From Streptomyces olivaceoviridis (GTDB lineage Bacteria > Actinomycetota > Actinomycetes > Streptomycetales > Streptomycetaceae), in the NCBI RefSeq assembly GCF_014650115.1, contig NZ_BMUI01000007.1:248001-312000 (forward strand): DNA of 64,000 nt. Reading direction: 5' to 3'. Numbering within the stretch: the first letter of the stretch is position 1; the number at the start of each line of letters is the position of its first letter. Below are positions 26,832-35,919 of the stretch, in pieces. The notes beneath the pieces were generated by a model. It was not told where the DNA came from. It saw only the letters and a list, made by a program, of their open reading frames with translations, and ran no database searches. A program made the translations under genes and the position numbers.

Positions 26832-28310
26832 TCAGGCCGGGAGGAAGTTGATCGGGTGGCTGTCCGTCGCCCACAGGTACTGCACCGCGTACGACCGCCA
26901 GGGCCGCCACATCTCCGCGCGGGCGGTGAGTGCGGCCGGGGTGGCCGGCAGGCCCAGCTCCTTCGCGGCGCGCCGGATGCCGAGGTCGGTGGGAAGGAAG
27001 GCGTCGGGGTCGCCGAGGGCGCGCATGGCGATGACGTCCACCGTCCAGGGCCCGAAGCCGGGCAGCGCGAGGAGCCGGGCCCGCGCCTCGGCCCAGTCGG
27101 CCTCCACGCCCAGGTGCAGTCCGCCGTCGGCGAGTTCGCGGACAAGGGTGGTGAAGGTGGTGCGCCGGGTGCGGGGCATCGCCAGGGTCTCGGGATCGAC
27201 GCCGGCCAGCGCCTCGGGTGAGGGGAAGAGGTGCGTGAGGCCGCCTTCGGGGTCGTCCAGGGGCTTGCCGTGCGCGGTGACCAGGCGGGCCGCGTGGGTG
27301 CGGGCGGCGGCCGTGGAGACCTGCTGCCCGAGCACGGCCCGGACGGCGAACTCGGCCTCGTCGACCGTGCGCGGCACCCGGCGGCCCGGGGCCAGGTCGA
27401 CCAGGGGGGCCAGGGACGGGTCGGTGCGCAGATGGCCGTCGACCGCCACCGGGTCGGCGTCCAGATCGAGCAGGCGGCGGCAGCGGCTGATGGCCACGGT
27501 CAGATCGCGCAGGTCGCCGAGGGTGAGGCGGCAGGCGATGTGGTCGGGGCGGGGTGCGAGCGCGGCGATGCCGTGGCCGTACGGCAGCCGCAGGGTGCGG
27601 CGGTAGGCGCCGTCGCGCCACTCCTCGACACCGGGGACGGCGGTGGCGGCGAGGTGGCCGAAGAGGTTGGACGGGTTGAGCGGGGCGCGGAACGGCAGCC
27701 GCAGGGTGACCACGCCGGGGGTGCCCGCGCCGCTCTTCGGCGCCCGCGCGCGCAGCTCGCTCGGGGACAGGGCGAAGACCTCGCGGACGGTGTCGTTGAA
27801 GGCGCGGACGGAGGCGAAACCGGCCGCGAACGCGATCTCCGCCATCGGCAGGGCCGTGGTCTCGATGAGCAGCCGCGCGGTCTGGGCCCGCTGCGCGCGG
27901 GCGAGCGCGAGGGGGCCGGCGCCCAGCTCGGCGAGCAGCTGGCGCTCCACCTGCCGGGTGCTGTAGCCGAGCCGGGCGGCGAGTCCTGGCACGCCCTCGC
28001 GGTCCACGACCCCGTCGGCGATCAGCCGCATGGCCCGGGCCACGAGATCGGCGCGCGCGTTCCACTCCGGGGAGCCGGGGCTGGTGTCGGGGCGGCAGCG
28101 CTTGCAGGCCCGGAACCCGGCCTGCTGGCAGGCGGCGGCGCTCGGGTAGAACGTCATGTTCTCCGGCTTGGGCGGCACGACCGGGCAGCTCGGCCGGCAG
28201 TAGATCCGGGTGGTCAGGACGGCCGTGAAGAACCATCCGTCGAACCGCGCGTCCTTGGACCGCACGGCGCGCACGCAGTGCTCCCGGTCGTGGTGCATCC
28301 CTGTCTGCAT
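26832..28310 (-). CDS. Ada-AlkA fusion: methylphosphotriester sensor, AraC-type regulator and DNA-3-methyladenine glycosylase
   Basis: A 492-aa three-part protein. The Ada N-terminal zinc domain (residues about 8-75) has Cys38, Cys42, Cys69 and Cys72; Cys38 would accept the methyl group from DNA phosphotriesters. An AraC-type helix-turn-helix follows (about 85-170). The rest is an AlkA-like glycosylase with the helix-hairpin-helix LPGFGPWTVDVIAMRALG and the catalytic Asp in FLPTDLG near residue 442. The fusion couples sensing, transcription activation and base excision in one chain, as in other actinomycetes. The start at 28310 (ATG) is the more upstream of two close methionines; 28298 is also possible. 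Confidence 0.92.
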   Translation of the reverse strand: MQTGMHHDREHCVRAVRSKDARFDGWFFTAVLTTRIYCRPSCPVVPPKPENMTFYPSAAACQQAGFRACKRCRPDTSPGSPEWNARADLVARAMRLIADGVVDREGVPGLAARLGYSTRQVERQLLAELGAGPLALARAQRAQTARLLIETTALPMAEIAFAAGFASVRAFNDTVREVFALSPSELRARAPKSGAGTPGVVTLRLPFRAPLNPSNLFGHLAATAVPGVEEWRDGAYRRTLRLPYGHGIAALAPRPDHIACRLTLGDLRDLTVAISRCRRLLDLDADPVAVDGHLRTDPSLAPLVDLAPGRRVPRTVDEAEFAVRAVLGQQVSTAAARTHAARLVTAHGKPLDDPEGGLTHLFPSPEALAGVDPETLAMPRTRRTTFTTLVRELADGGLHLGVEADWAEARARLLALPGFGPWTVDVIAMRALGDPDAFLPTDLGIRRAAKELGLPATPAALTARAEMWRPWRSYAVQYLWATDSHPINFLPA

Positions 28311-28398
28311 GCGCCCAGCATGGCCCACCGCACACCCCCGCCGCTGGCGAAAATCCGACATCAACGTGGGCCTGGCCAGGGCTCCCGACCGCTCCATC

Positions 28399-29271
28399 TC
28401 ATGATCGAGCGGTCTGCCGCTCCTCGCTGATCCGTTCGGATCCCTGCCGGAAGCGGGAGATCCAGTCGGCGGTGGTCCGCAGGCCGCCGAACGTGTAGAA
28501 GTGCACCTTCACCGTGCCGTGCCGTGCCGGGTCGTACCGGTCGGCCAGTGCGTGCAGGAAGCGGTCCGGGCCGGCCGTGCCCATGAGGTTGGTCAGCGAG
28601 AAGCCGTATTTGCGGGCCACGGAGGCGCTGGTGCCGACGCCGAACCGGCCGGCGTAGCGCAGCAGCCGGCGCACCCCCGCGGGTCCGGGGACGCCGACGC
28701 GGACGGGCAGGTGCACGCCCCGCGCGCGCAGGGCCTCCAGCCAGGCGAGCACCGGGTCGGCGTCGAAGCCGAACTGGGTGATGACGTCCCCGGTGAACCG
28801 GTTCGCCCCGATGGCCGCCGCCTTGTCCGTGAGCGCCGGCCACAGCAGCCGGTCGGCTATGCCGGGGTGGCCCTCGGGGTAGCCGGCGATGCCGACGTGC
28901 CGGACGCCGTGGCGCCGCAGCAGCCCGGTGCGCAGGACGGCGAGGGCGTCCTCGTAGGGCCCCTCGGGGTGGGCCGGGTCGCCGCCGACGACGAACACGT
29001 TCCCGGCGGTGCCGTCGGCCGCCAGCCCGGCGAGGAACTCCTCCAGGGCGGTACGGGAGGGCAGGCGGCGCGCGGAGATGTGCGGTACGGGGACGAAACC
29101 GAGCCGTTTGACCGCGCGGGCGGCGCTCAGCCGCGTACCGGTGTCCTCGCCGGCCAGAAACGTGATGTTGATCCGGGTGCCGGGCGGGATGCTGTCCCGT
29201 GCCTCCTCCAGCCCGGGCACGTCCTTGCCGGTCATCTCCAGGGAGAAGTCGTCCAGCAGCGCGGGGTCCAT
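28399..29271 (-). CDS. Methylenetetrahydrofolate reductase family protein
   Basis: A 290-aa TIM-barrel flavoprotein of the MetF family, shown by SLEMTGKD near the N-terminus, VVGGDPAHPEGPYEDAL (the folate/FAD loop), AGYPEGHP and KAAAIGANRFTGDVITQFGFD. It would reduce 5,10-methylene- to 5-methyl-tetrahydrofolate. It differs from the usual housekeeping MetF start and may be a paralogue for one-carbon disposal. The ATG is at 29269-29271 after GAGGAG. The same frame continues open upstream through a Pro/Arg/Gly-rich low-complexity stretch, which I regard as non-coding. Confidence 0.85.
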   Translation of the reverse strand: MDPALLDDFSLEMTGKDVPGLEEARDSIPPGTRINITFLAGEDTGTRLSAARAVKRLGFVPVPHISARRLPSRTALEEFLAGLAADGTAGNVFVVGGDPAHPEGPYEDALAVLRTGLLRRHGVRHVGIAGYPEGHPGIADRLLWPALTDKAAAIGANRFTGDVITQFGFDADPVLAWLEALRARGVHLPVRVGVPGPAGVRRLLRYAGRFGVGTSASVARKYGFSLTNLMGTAGPDRFLHALADRYDPARHGTVKVHFYTFGGLRTTADWISRFRQGSERISEERQTARS

Positions 29272-29654
29272 CGTGCTCCTCGTACTCCTCGTGCCGTGCC
29301 ACGGCTCACCGCGGCCCCCGGCTGCGGTCGGGGCCGCGCCGATGATGCCACGTGCGGGCGCGGAGTCCGCGGGCAGGGGCCGGGAGCGGTTGCTGGACGG
29401 GGGCCGGGGGCGCGGGCCGGGAGCGGCCGGTGGGGCGGCGTCGGGGCGCGGCCAGGGCTGGGGACCCGGATCGGATTGTGCGGGCCGGGGACCTGGTGCG
29501 CGGGCCGGGAGCGGCTGCTGGACGGGGGCCGGGGCGCGGCCCGGGGCGGCTCTTGGACGGGGACCGGGAGCGCGGCCCGGGGCCGCTGCTGGACGGGGGC
29601 CGGGGGCGCGGCCTGCGGGCCGGTGTGATGGAGGTGTGCCGGGCGCCGCGGGGT
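29272..29654. repeat. G-rich intergenic stretch with imperfect 35-36-bp tandem repeats
   Basis: About 380 bp with no supported gene. A unit resembling CGGCTGCTGGACGGGGGCCG recurs, with TGGACGG at 29394, 29519, 29554 and 29590; the last three are spaced 35 and 36 bp. The upper strand is strongly G-rich with many GGGG runs, so it could form G-quadruplexes. It lies upstream of the MTHFR homologue and downstream of the membrane protein gene. Confidence 0.6.
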
Positions 29655-30107
29655 TCAGGCCGCCGCTTCGCGGTGTGACGCGAGCGCCCAGAGCACGAAG
29701 ACGTCGATCGCCAGCAGGATCAGTGACCAGACGGGCGCGTACGGCAGGAACAGGAACTGCGTGATGAGGCTGAACGCGACGAGAACCAGACCGACGATGC
29801 GGGCCCAGGCCATGCCCATGAGCAGGCCGACGCCCGTCGCCAGGACCAGGGCGCCGATGACGATGTGGATCGTGCCCCAGCCGGTGAGGTTCATCTTGTA
29901 GATGTAGCTGCCGATGCGGTAGTAGACGGCGTCCCCGGCGACGGCGGCGATCCCCTGGAAGAGGGCGAGGAGGCCGCTGCACATCATCAGGACTCCGGCG
30001 AACGTGACGCCGCCGGTCGCCCAGGTGCCACCCCGGGTGCCGGGCTGCCGGGGCGGCCACGAGCCTCCGGGGCTGGTCGGTCCGGTGGGCTGCGCTGCCT
30101 GGCTCAT
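29655..30107 (-). CDS. Small four-helix membrane protein (DUF7144-like)
   Basis: A 150-aa protein with a Pro/Gly-rich N-terminus of about 30 residues and four hydrophobic helices (about 33-57, 80-97, 100-118 and 124-142). The sequence GVLMMCSGLLALFQGIAA and the WGTIHIVIGALVLATG segment are typical of a family of small actinobacterial membrane proteins of unknown role. The ATG is at 30105-30107 with AAAGGAC upstream. No catalytic residues are visible. It lies downstream of the macrodomain gene, separated by about 160 bp. Confidence 0.8.
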   Translation of the reverse strand: MSQAAQPTGPTSPGGSWPPRQPGTRGGTWATGGVTFAGVLMMCSGLLALFQGIAAVAGDAVYYRIGSYIYKMNLTGWGTIHIVIGALVLATGVGLLMGMAWARIVGLVLVAFSLITQFLFLPYAPVWSLILLAIDVFVLWALASHREAAA

Positions 30108-30267
30108 GAGCGTGTCCTTTCTGCCCCCCGTTCGTTCGGATCCCGCGCGCTCGCGGGGAGCACGTGGGGCACTCCGAGCGTTGGCCAGGCAGCCGCCGGG
30201 CGCACCGAGGGATACGCCGTTCGGGTGAGTTCGCCGAGCGGTTCGGGTCGGTCGGCGGCGGCGTCCG

Positions 30268-30777
30268 TCAGCCGGCCTGCCGGGCGAACGCCTCGTACGC
30301 CCGTTCGTCGAAGAGCACGAACCGCGCCTCCTCCACCGCCGTCGGCGTGTTCCGTACGGTCTCCACCGCGATACGGGCCGCGTCCTGCATCGGCCAGCGG
30401 TAGACGCCGGTGGAGACGGCCGGGAAGGCGACGGTCCGGGCGCCGAGTTCGTCGGCGACGCGCAGTGCCTCGCGGTAGCAGGAGGCGAGCAGGTCGGAGC
30501 GGTCCTCGGTGGCGGACCAGACGGGTCCCACGGTGTGGATCACCCAGCGGGCGTCCAGTTCGCCCGCCGTGGTGGCGACCGCCCGGCCCGTGGGCAGGCC
30601 CTTTCCGTACCGGGAGGCGCGCAGGGCGCGGCACTCCTCCAGGATGGCGGGGCCGCCCCGGCGGTGGATCGCGCCGTCCACGCCTCCGCCGCCGAGCAGG
30701 GAGGAGTTCGCCGCGTTGACGATGGCGTCGGCGTGCTGCCGGGTGATGTCGCCCTGGACGAGGGTGATGGCGGTCAT
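30268..30777 (-). CDS. Macrodomain protein (O-acetyl-ADP-ribose deacetylase type)
   Basis: A 169-aa macrodomain of the YmdB/MacroD class. Ligand motifs are intact: QGDIT, NAANSSLLGGGGVDGAIHRRGG and VSTGVYRWP. It binds ADP-ribose and probably hydrolyses O-acetyl-ADP-ribose or mono-ADP-ribosyl-aspartate/glutamate. The ATG is at 30775-30777. It lies 21 bp downstream of the flavin oxidoreductase gene and is probably co-transcribed with it. A Sir2 gene that makes O-acetyl-ADP-ribose lies 4 kb away. Confidence 0.92.
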   Translation of the reverse strand: MTAITLVQGDITRQHADAIVNAANSSLLGGGGVDGAIHRRGGPAILEECRALRASRYGKGLPTGRAVATTAGELDARWVIHTVGPVWSATEDRSDLLASCYREALRVADELGARTVAFPAVSTGVYRWPMQDAARIAVETVRNTPTAVEEARFVLFDERAYEAFARQAG

Positions 30778-30798
30778 GTCTGCCTCGGTCGATGTCCG

Positions 30799-32208
30799 TC
30801 AGGTCTGTCTCAGTCTCCGCCAGACGGCCTTGGCCGCGTTGTGTCCGGACATGCCGTGGACACCGGGTCCGGGCGGGGTGGCCGAGGAGCAGATGAAGAC
30901 GGCCGGGTGGGGGGTGTGGTACGGGAACAGGGTCGGCTTGGGGCGCAGCAGCAGTTGGAGTCCGGAGGCCGCGCCGCAGGCGATGTCGCCGCCGACGTAG
31001 TTGGCGTTGCGGGCGGCCATCTCTGCGGGTCCGGCGGTGGCGCGGGCGAGCACGCGGTCGCGGAAGCCGGGGGCGAAGCGCTCCAGCTGGCGTTCCATGG
31101 CGTCGGTGAGGTCGCCTGACCAGCCGTTCGGCACATGGCCGTAGGCCCAGAAGACGTGCTTGCCCTCGGGGGCGCGGGACGGGTCGACCAGGCTGGGCTG
31201 CACGGTGATCATGAACGGTCTGTCGGGGGCGCGGCCCTCGCGGGAGGCGGCGCGCAGGGCGGTGCCGATCTCGGCCTGGCTCGCGCCGATCTGGACGGTG
31301 CCGGCGGTGCGGGCCTCGGGCGCGGTCCAGGGCACGGGGCCGTCCAGCGCGTAGTCGATCTTGAAGACGCCGGGGCCGTAGCGGTAGCGCGCGTAGTGGT
31401 CGCCGAAGCCGGCGATCCGGGCGAGCGCGGCGGGCGAGGTGTCGAAGACGTACGCGCGCGCGGGCGGCAGGTCGTCGAGGCGCTTGACCTCGTAGTCCGT
31501 GTGCACGGCGCCGCCGAGGTCGGTCAGGTAGGCGGCGAGGGCGTCGGAGATGGCCTGGGAGCCGCCGCGGGGCACCGGCCAGCCGCGGGCGTGGGCGGAC
31601 AGGGCGAAGACCAGTCCGATGGCGCCCGTGGCCAGGCCGTTCAGCGGCGCCATGACATGGGCGACCAGACCCGCGAAGAGGGTCTTGACCCGCTCGTCCT
31701 TGAAGCGGCGCATCAGCCAGGTGGACGGCGGGAGACCGGCCAGGCCGAAGCGGGCCAGGGTGACGGGGTCGCGGGGCAGCGCGGTCAGCGGCAGGGACAT
31801 GAAGTCCCGGACCAGGGTGTCCCAGTGGGCGAGGAGCGGCTCGACCAGCCTGCGGTACGCCCCCGCGTCGCGCGGGCCGAAGGAGGCGGCGGTCTCGGCG
31901 ACCGAGCGGGAGAGCACGGCCGCGGTGCCGTCCGGGAACGGGTGGGCCATGGGCAGCGGGGCGTGCAGCCATTCGAGGCCGTACCGGTCGAGCGGCAGGG
32001 CGCGGAACGCCGGGGAGTTGATGCCGAGGGGGTGCGCGGCCGAACACGGGTCGTGCCGGAAGCCGGGCAGGGTCAGCTCCTCGGTGCGGGCGCCGCCGCC
32101 GACGGTGGACTTCGCCTCGAACAGGGCCACGGAGAAGCCGCGGCGGGCCAGCTCCACGGCTGCGGTCAGTCCGTTCGGCCCCGCACCCACCACAACCGCA
32201 TCGAGCAT
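30799..32208 (-). CDS. NAD(P)/FAD-dependent oxidoreductase (phytoene-desaturase/amine-oxidase-like)
   Basis: A 469-aa flavoprotein. The N-terminal dinucleotide-binding motif VVVGAGPNGLTAAVELARRG and the following FEAKSTVGGGARTEE match the CrtI/FAD-oxidase family; the C-terminal PPGPGVHGMSGHNAA is the family's FAD-contact segment. The substrate is unknown; no carotenoid genes are adjacent. ATG 32208 is chosen with AAGG 8 bp upstream; a GTG at 32217 is an alternative. The gene is followed by the macrodomain gene. Confidence 0.87.
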   Translation of the reverse strand: MLDAVVVGAGPNGLTAAVELARRGFSVALFEAKSTVGGGARTEELTLPGFRHDPCSAAHPLGINSPAFRALPLDRYGLEWLHAPLPMAHPFPDGTAAVLSRSVAETAASFGPRDAGAYRRLVEPLLAHWDTLVRDFMSLPLTALPRDPVTLARFGLAGLPPSTWLMRRFKDERVKTLFAGLVAHVMAPLNGLATGAIGLVFALSAHARGWPVPRGGSQAISDALAAYLTDLGGAVHTDYEVKRLDDLPPARAYVFDTSPAALARIAGFGDHYARYRYGPGVFKIDYALDGPVPWTAPEARTAGTVQIGASQAEIGTALRAASREGRAPDRPFMITVQPSLVDPSRAPEGKHVFWAYGHVPNGWSGDLTDAMERQLERFAPGFRDRVLARATAGPAEMAARNANYVGGDIACGAASGLQLLLRPKPTLFPYHTPHPAVFICSSATPPGPGVHGMSGHNAAKAVWRRLRQT

Positions 32209-32303
32209 CGACGGCACCTTCGGACCCCTTCGTCAGCCGATGGCCATTCGGGATCAGGATATGCCGGGGGTCTGACACCGCCCCGGCCCGGGTGGCCCGG
32301 GGG

Positions 32304-33158
32304 TCAGGACGCGGTGCGCAGCAGGTCCGCGACCCGGCGGGCGGTGGCGGCGTCCCGGGCGGCGGTGAACGGCAGGGCGTTGCCGCCGGTGACGCGGAAC
32401 GGCTCGCCGGTCAGCGTGAGGTGCGTGCCGCCCGCCTCCTCGACCAGGAGCAGACCGGCCGCGTGGTCCCAGGCGGCCTCCCAGGAGAACGCGACGGCGT
32501 CCAACTCGCCCCGGGCCACGGCGAGGTACTCCAGGCCCGCCGAGCCGCACACGCGCGGGGCGAGGCCGTCGGTCCACAGGGGGCGCAGGGCGCGCTTCTG
32601 CTCGTCGGTGGTGTAGTCCGGGTGGGAGGTGGCGACGACGAGGTCCCGGCCGGGCGTGGGCGGGCCCGCGAACATCCGCTCGCCGTCGAGGAAGGCGCCC
32701 TGGCCGCGGACGGCGGTGGCGAACTGGTCGCGCGCCGCCGCGTAGGTCCAGGAGGCGATCACGACGCCCCGCTGGACGAGCGCGACCAGGGTGCAGAAGC
32801 CGTCGTCGCCGTGCACGAACTGGCGGGTGCCGTCGACCGGGTCGACGATCCACACCGGTACGTCGTCCTGGAGCGCCCGGTACACCGCCGGGTCGGCGTG
32901 CACCGCCTCCTCGCCGACGACCACCGAGCCGGGCAGCAGGGCGCCGAGGTCCTCGGTGAGCCGCAGCTCGGCGAGGCGGTCGGCGTCCGTCACCAGGTCG
33001 TGCGGGCCGCTCTTCTGGTCGACCTCGTGCGCGGCGAGGCGGCGGAAGCGGGGCAGGATCTCGGCCGCGGCGGCCTTGCGGACCGCTTCCTCCACGTCGG
33101 CCGAGCAGCGGGCGAGAAACTCGTCGATGGTTTCCGTCTCTTCGATCATGCCTCCCAT
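32304..33158 (-). CDS. Inositol monophosphatase family protein
   Basis: A 284-aa metal-dependent phosphatase. The magnesium sites are seen in GEEAVH, DPVDGTRQFVHG and the C-terminal WDHAAGLLLVEEAGG. It could dephosphorylate inositol-1-phosphate, histidinol phosphate or a similar ester; the sequence does not decide. Two starts are close: ATG 33156-33158 and ATG 33147-33149. The latter is preceded by GGGAGG but too tightly, so the former is listed. It is separated from the oxidoreductase by 95 bp. Confidence 0.87.
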   Translation of the reverse strand: MGGMIEETETIDEFLARCSADVEEAVRKAAAAEILPRFRRLAAHEVDQKSGPHDLVTDADRLAELRLTEDLGALLPGSVVVGEEAVHADPAVYRALQDDVPVWIVDPVDGTRQFVHGDDGFCTLVALVQRGVVIASWTYAAARDQFATAVRGQGAFLDGERMFAGPPTPGRDLVVATSHPDYTTDEQKRALRPLWTDGLAPRVCGSAGLEYLAVARGELDAVAFSWEAAWDHAAGLLLVEEAGGTHLTLTGEPFRVTGGNALPFTAARDAATARRVADLLRTAS

Positions 33159-33262
33159 GAGAGCACGTCCCACTGACAATCCCCGTCCCCATTCGGTGCA
33201 CTCAGGGTGGAATCGGGGTGAAGAACGGGGATCGGCACCGCCCGCCGGGCCGGGCACGGCCG

Positions 33263-35083
33263 TCAGCGGCCGACGGCGTACCCCTGCATGCCGCGCGGAT
33301 TGGCCGCCGCCGACAGGACGCCGGTCTCCGGGTCCCGGGCGACCGCGCACAGCCGCCCCTCGGACCAGGCGGGACCCACGGTGACGTCGTGGCCGCGCCG
33401 CCGCAGTTCCTCGATCACCCCGGCGTCCATGCGGGACTCCACGGTCACGCCGCCGGCCTGCCGGCCGCGCGGGTGGAAGGAGCTGGGGTGGTTGTCGTTG
33501 TGCCAGTTGGGGGCGTCGACGGCGCCCTGGAGGTCGAGGCCGCCGCGGACGGGGGCGCGCAGGGCGGCGGCCAGGAAGAAGTGCAGCTGCCACTGGTCCT
33601 GCTGGTCACCGCCGGGCGTGCCGAACGCCATGACCGGCACGCCGTCGCGCAGCGCGAGGGACGGGGTGAGGGTGGTGCGGGGGCGACGGCCGGGGGTGAG
33701 GGAGCCCGGCAGGCCCTCCTCCAGCCAGGTCATCTGCAGGCGGGTGCCGAGCGGGAAGCCCAGTTCGGGGACGACGGGGTTGGACTGGAGCCAGCCGCCG
33801 CTGGGCGTGGCCGCGATCATGTTGCCCCAGCGGTCGACGACGTCCAGGTGGCAGGTGTCGCCGCGGGTCGTGCCGTCGGCCGCGACCTCGGGCTCGCCGG
33901 GCAGCCCGGCGACGGTCGGTTCGCCGGCGCCCATCGGGTCGAAGCCGTGCTCCGCGCCGGCCGGCACGCGCGCGTGTGCCCGCGCGGGCAGCCGCGGGGT
34001 ACGGCCGCCGGGGCCGCCGGGGCGCAGCTCGTGGACCGCCTTCTCGCCGACGAGGGCCCGCCGGGCCGCGTTGTACTCGTCCGACAGCAGGTCCGCGAGG
34101 GGCACCTCGGCGGCGTCCCCGTACCAGGCCTCGCGGTCGGCCATGGCGAGCTTGCAGCCCTCGATCAGCAGGTGGACGTAGTCGGCGGAGCCATAGGCGG
34201 GCAGCTCGGGCGGGAGCAGGGCGAGCTGCTGGAGCAGCACCGGGCCCTGGCTCCAGGGGCCGGCCTTGCACACCGTCCAGCCGTTCCAGTCGTACGTCAC
34301 CGGGGTCTCGTACGTCGCCGACCAGCCGGCGAGGTCGGCCTCGGTGAGGGTGCCGGTGTGCCGCTCGCCGCTGGTGTCCAGGGTGGGCCGGCGGGACTGT
34401 CGTACCAGGGCCTCGGCGATGAAGCCGGAGCGCCACACCTCGCGCGCTGCGTCGATCCTGGCCTCCCGGCCGCCCGCGCGGGCGGTCTCGGCCAGCAGCC
34501 GCTTCCAGGTGGCGGCCAGGGCGGGGTTGCGCAGCAGCGTGCCGGGGCGGGGTGCCCGGCCGCCCGGCAGGTACAGCTCCGCCGAGGAGGTCCACTCGGT
34601 CTCGAACAGCCGCCGTACGCTCTCGACGGTCAGGCCGACGTTCTCCACGGGCGCGTGCCCGTGCTCGGCGTAGCCGATGGCGTACTTCAGGACGTCGTCC
34701 AGGGACTTGGTGCCGTGGTCGCGCAGGAGCAGCAGCCAGGCGTCGAAGGCACCGGGCACGGCGGCGGCGAGCGGTCCGGTGCCCGGTACGAGATCCAGCC
34801 CGAGCCCGCGGTAGTGGGCCACCGTCGCGCCCGCCGGGGCCACGGCCTGTCCGCACAGCACGCGCACCGCGCCGCCCGCCGGGGCGAGCAGGACCGGGAC
34901 CTCGCCGGCCGGCCCGTTGAGGTGCGGCTCCACGACGTGGAGCACGAACGCCCCGGCCACGGCCGCGTCGAACGCGTTGCCCCCGTCCTCCAGCACCGCC
35001 ATCGCCGACTGGGAGGCGAGCCAGTGGGTGGAGGACACCATGCCGAAGGTGCCCTGGAGGGTGGGCCGGGTCGTGAACGTCAT
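33263..35083 (-). CDS. Gamma-glutamyltransferase family protein
   Basis: A 606-aa Ntn-hydrolase of the gamma-glutamyltransferase family. The autoprocessing nucleophile is the Thr in GDTCHLDVVDRWGN (about residue 405), giving a large subunit of about 404 residues and a small one of about 200. SGG in TPSGGW and the PGGDQQDQWQL segment are usual substrate-pocket elements. No signal peptide is visible, so it may be cytoplasmic, unlike secreted GGTs. It could act on glutathione-like or cephalosporin-like amides. The ATG is at 35081-35083. Confidence 0.87.
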   Translation of the reverse strand: MTFTTRPTLQGTFGMVSSTHWLASQSAMAVLEDGGNAFDAAVAGAFVLHVVEPHLNGPAGEVPVLLAPAGGAVRVLCGQAVAPAGATVAHYRGLGLDLVPGTGPLAAAVPGAFDAWLLLLRDHGTKSLDDVLKYAIGYAEHGHAPVENVGLTVESVRRLFETEWTSSAELYLPGGRAPRPGTLLRNPALAATWKRLLAETARAGGREARIDAAREVWRSGFIAEALVRQSRRPTLDTSGERHTGTLTEADLAGWSATYETPVTYDWNGWTVCKAGPWSQGPVLLQQLALLPPELPAYGSADYVHLLIEGCKLAMADREAWYGDAAEVPLADLLSDEYNAARRALVGEKAVHELRPGGPGGRTPRLPARAHARVPAGAEHGFDPMGAGEPTVAGLPGEPEVAADGTTRGDTCHLDVVDRWGNMIAATPSGGWLQSNPVVPELGFPLGTRLQMTWLEEGLPGSLTPGRRPRTTLTPSLALRDGVPVMAFGTPGGDQQDQWQLHFFLAAALRAPVRGGLDLQGAVDAPNWHNDNHPSSFHPRGRQAGGVTVESRMDAGVIEELRRRGHDVTVGPAWSEGRLCAVARDPETGVLSAAANPRGMQGYAVGR

Positions 35084-35368
35084 CTCTCACCTCGGTGTTC
35101 GGGTGTGTCGGTCGGCCCGTCCACCATCACACAGTCCTCGGGGAGATTCCGGGGTTCCGGGCACGGGGCCGGCGGGCGCGGGGGTGCGGTGCGGTCACTG
35201 TGCCGACGCGTGGAGGGATCCGACCTGGACGTGCCTCGAACAGTCCTGGAAACACCCGGAGTTGTTCTGCTCCTCCCACCGCCCGGAAGGGCGAAGGCGG
35301 CCCCCGGCGCGGCCCGGTCCGTTCCGTTCCGTTCCGCGAGCGCCTGACACGGGCTCGTCATCCGCAGA

Positions 35369-35788
35369 ATGAGCAGCAACGTCCCGCCCGGCCGACCGCT
35401 TCTTACCGGTGGACGGATACGTGCCGGTATCGACGCCACCACCGAGACACGGCGGTCCGCCGGCTGGGGAGCCGTGCCTCGGTCCGCCTTTCGCCCGCAG
35501 GCCGAGCCCGACCCAGGTCTGACCATCGCCGAGGCCGCGCGCCGCACCGGGGTCAGCGTCCACACGCTGCGCTACTGCGAGCGTGTCGGTCTGGTCATCA
35601 CCGAGGTCGACCGAACGCCCGGCGGCCGGCGCCGCTACCACCAGCGGGACCTGACCTGGATCACCCTGTGCACCAAGCTCCGGGCGACCGGGATGCCCAT
35701 CAGGACGATCCGGCGGTACGCCGAACTGGTCGCCGCCGGTGACGCCGGCCAGCTGTGGGTGCCACTCCCCAAGACCCAGGCCGGCTGA
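35369..35788 (+). CDS. Short MerR-family regulator, C-terminal part missing
   Basis: A 139-aa protein. Residues about 52-105 are a MerR winged helix (LTIAEAARRTGVSVHTLRYCERVGL, RRYHQRDLTWI). After the second helix pair (GMPIRTIRRYAELV) the chain ends within 20 residues, where relatives continue with a long dimerisation coiled coil; LWVPLPKTQAG does not resemble it. The N-terminus before the HTH is about 50 residues of poor complexity, and a GTG at 35474 might be the true start. It could be a truncated regulator or a DNA-binding-only form. I find no coiled coil in the other frames downstream. Confidence 0.65.
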   Translation: MSSNVPPGRPLLTGGRIRAGIDATTETRRSAGWGAVPRSAFRPQAEPDPGLTIAEAARRTGVSVHTLRYCERVGLVITEVDRTPGGRRRYHQRDLTWITLCTKLRATGMPIRTIRRYAELVAAGDAGQLWVPLPKTQAG

Positions 35789-35919
35789 GGAGGTCCCGCG
35801 GCGCCCGCCGTACACGCAAGGAGCGGGCCGCGCCCCGCTCCCATGTCCGGTGCGGCTCGGGGGAACACCACGGCCGGCCCCCGCGTTGATCCCGTGCGGG
35901 AGGAACGGAGGCCCAGGCA

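Noticed and set aside
28399..30060. N-terminal extension of the MTHFR homologue through the G-rich repeat
   Set aside because: The extension is Pro/Arg/Gly low complexity and overlaps the membrane protein gene; a good start with GAGGAG exists at 29271.
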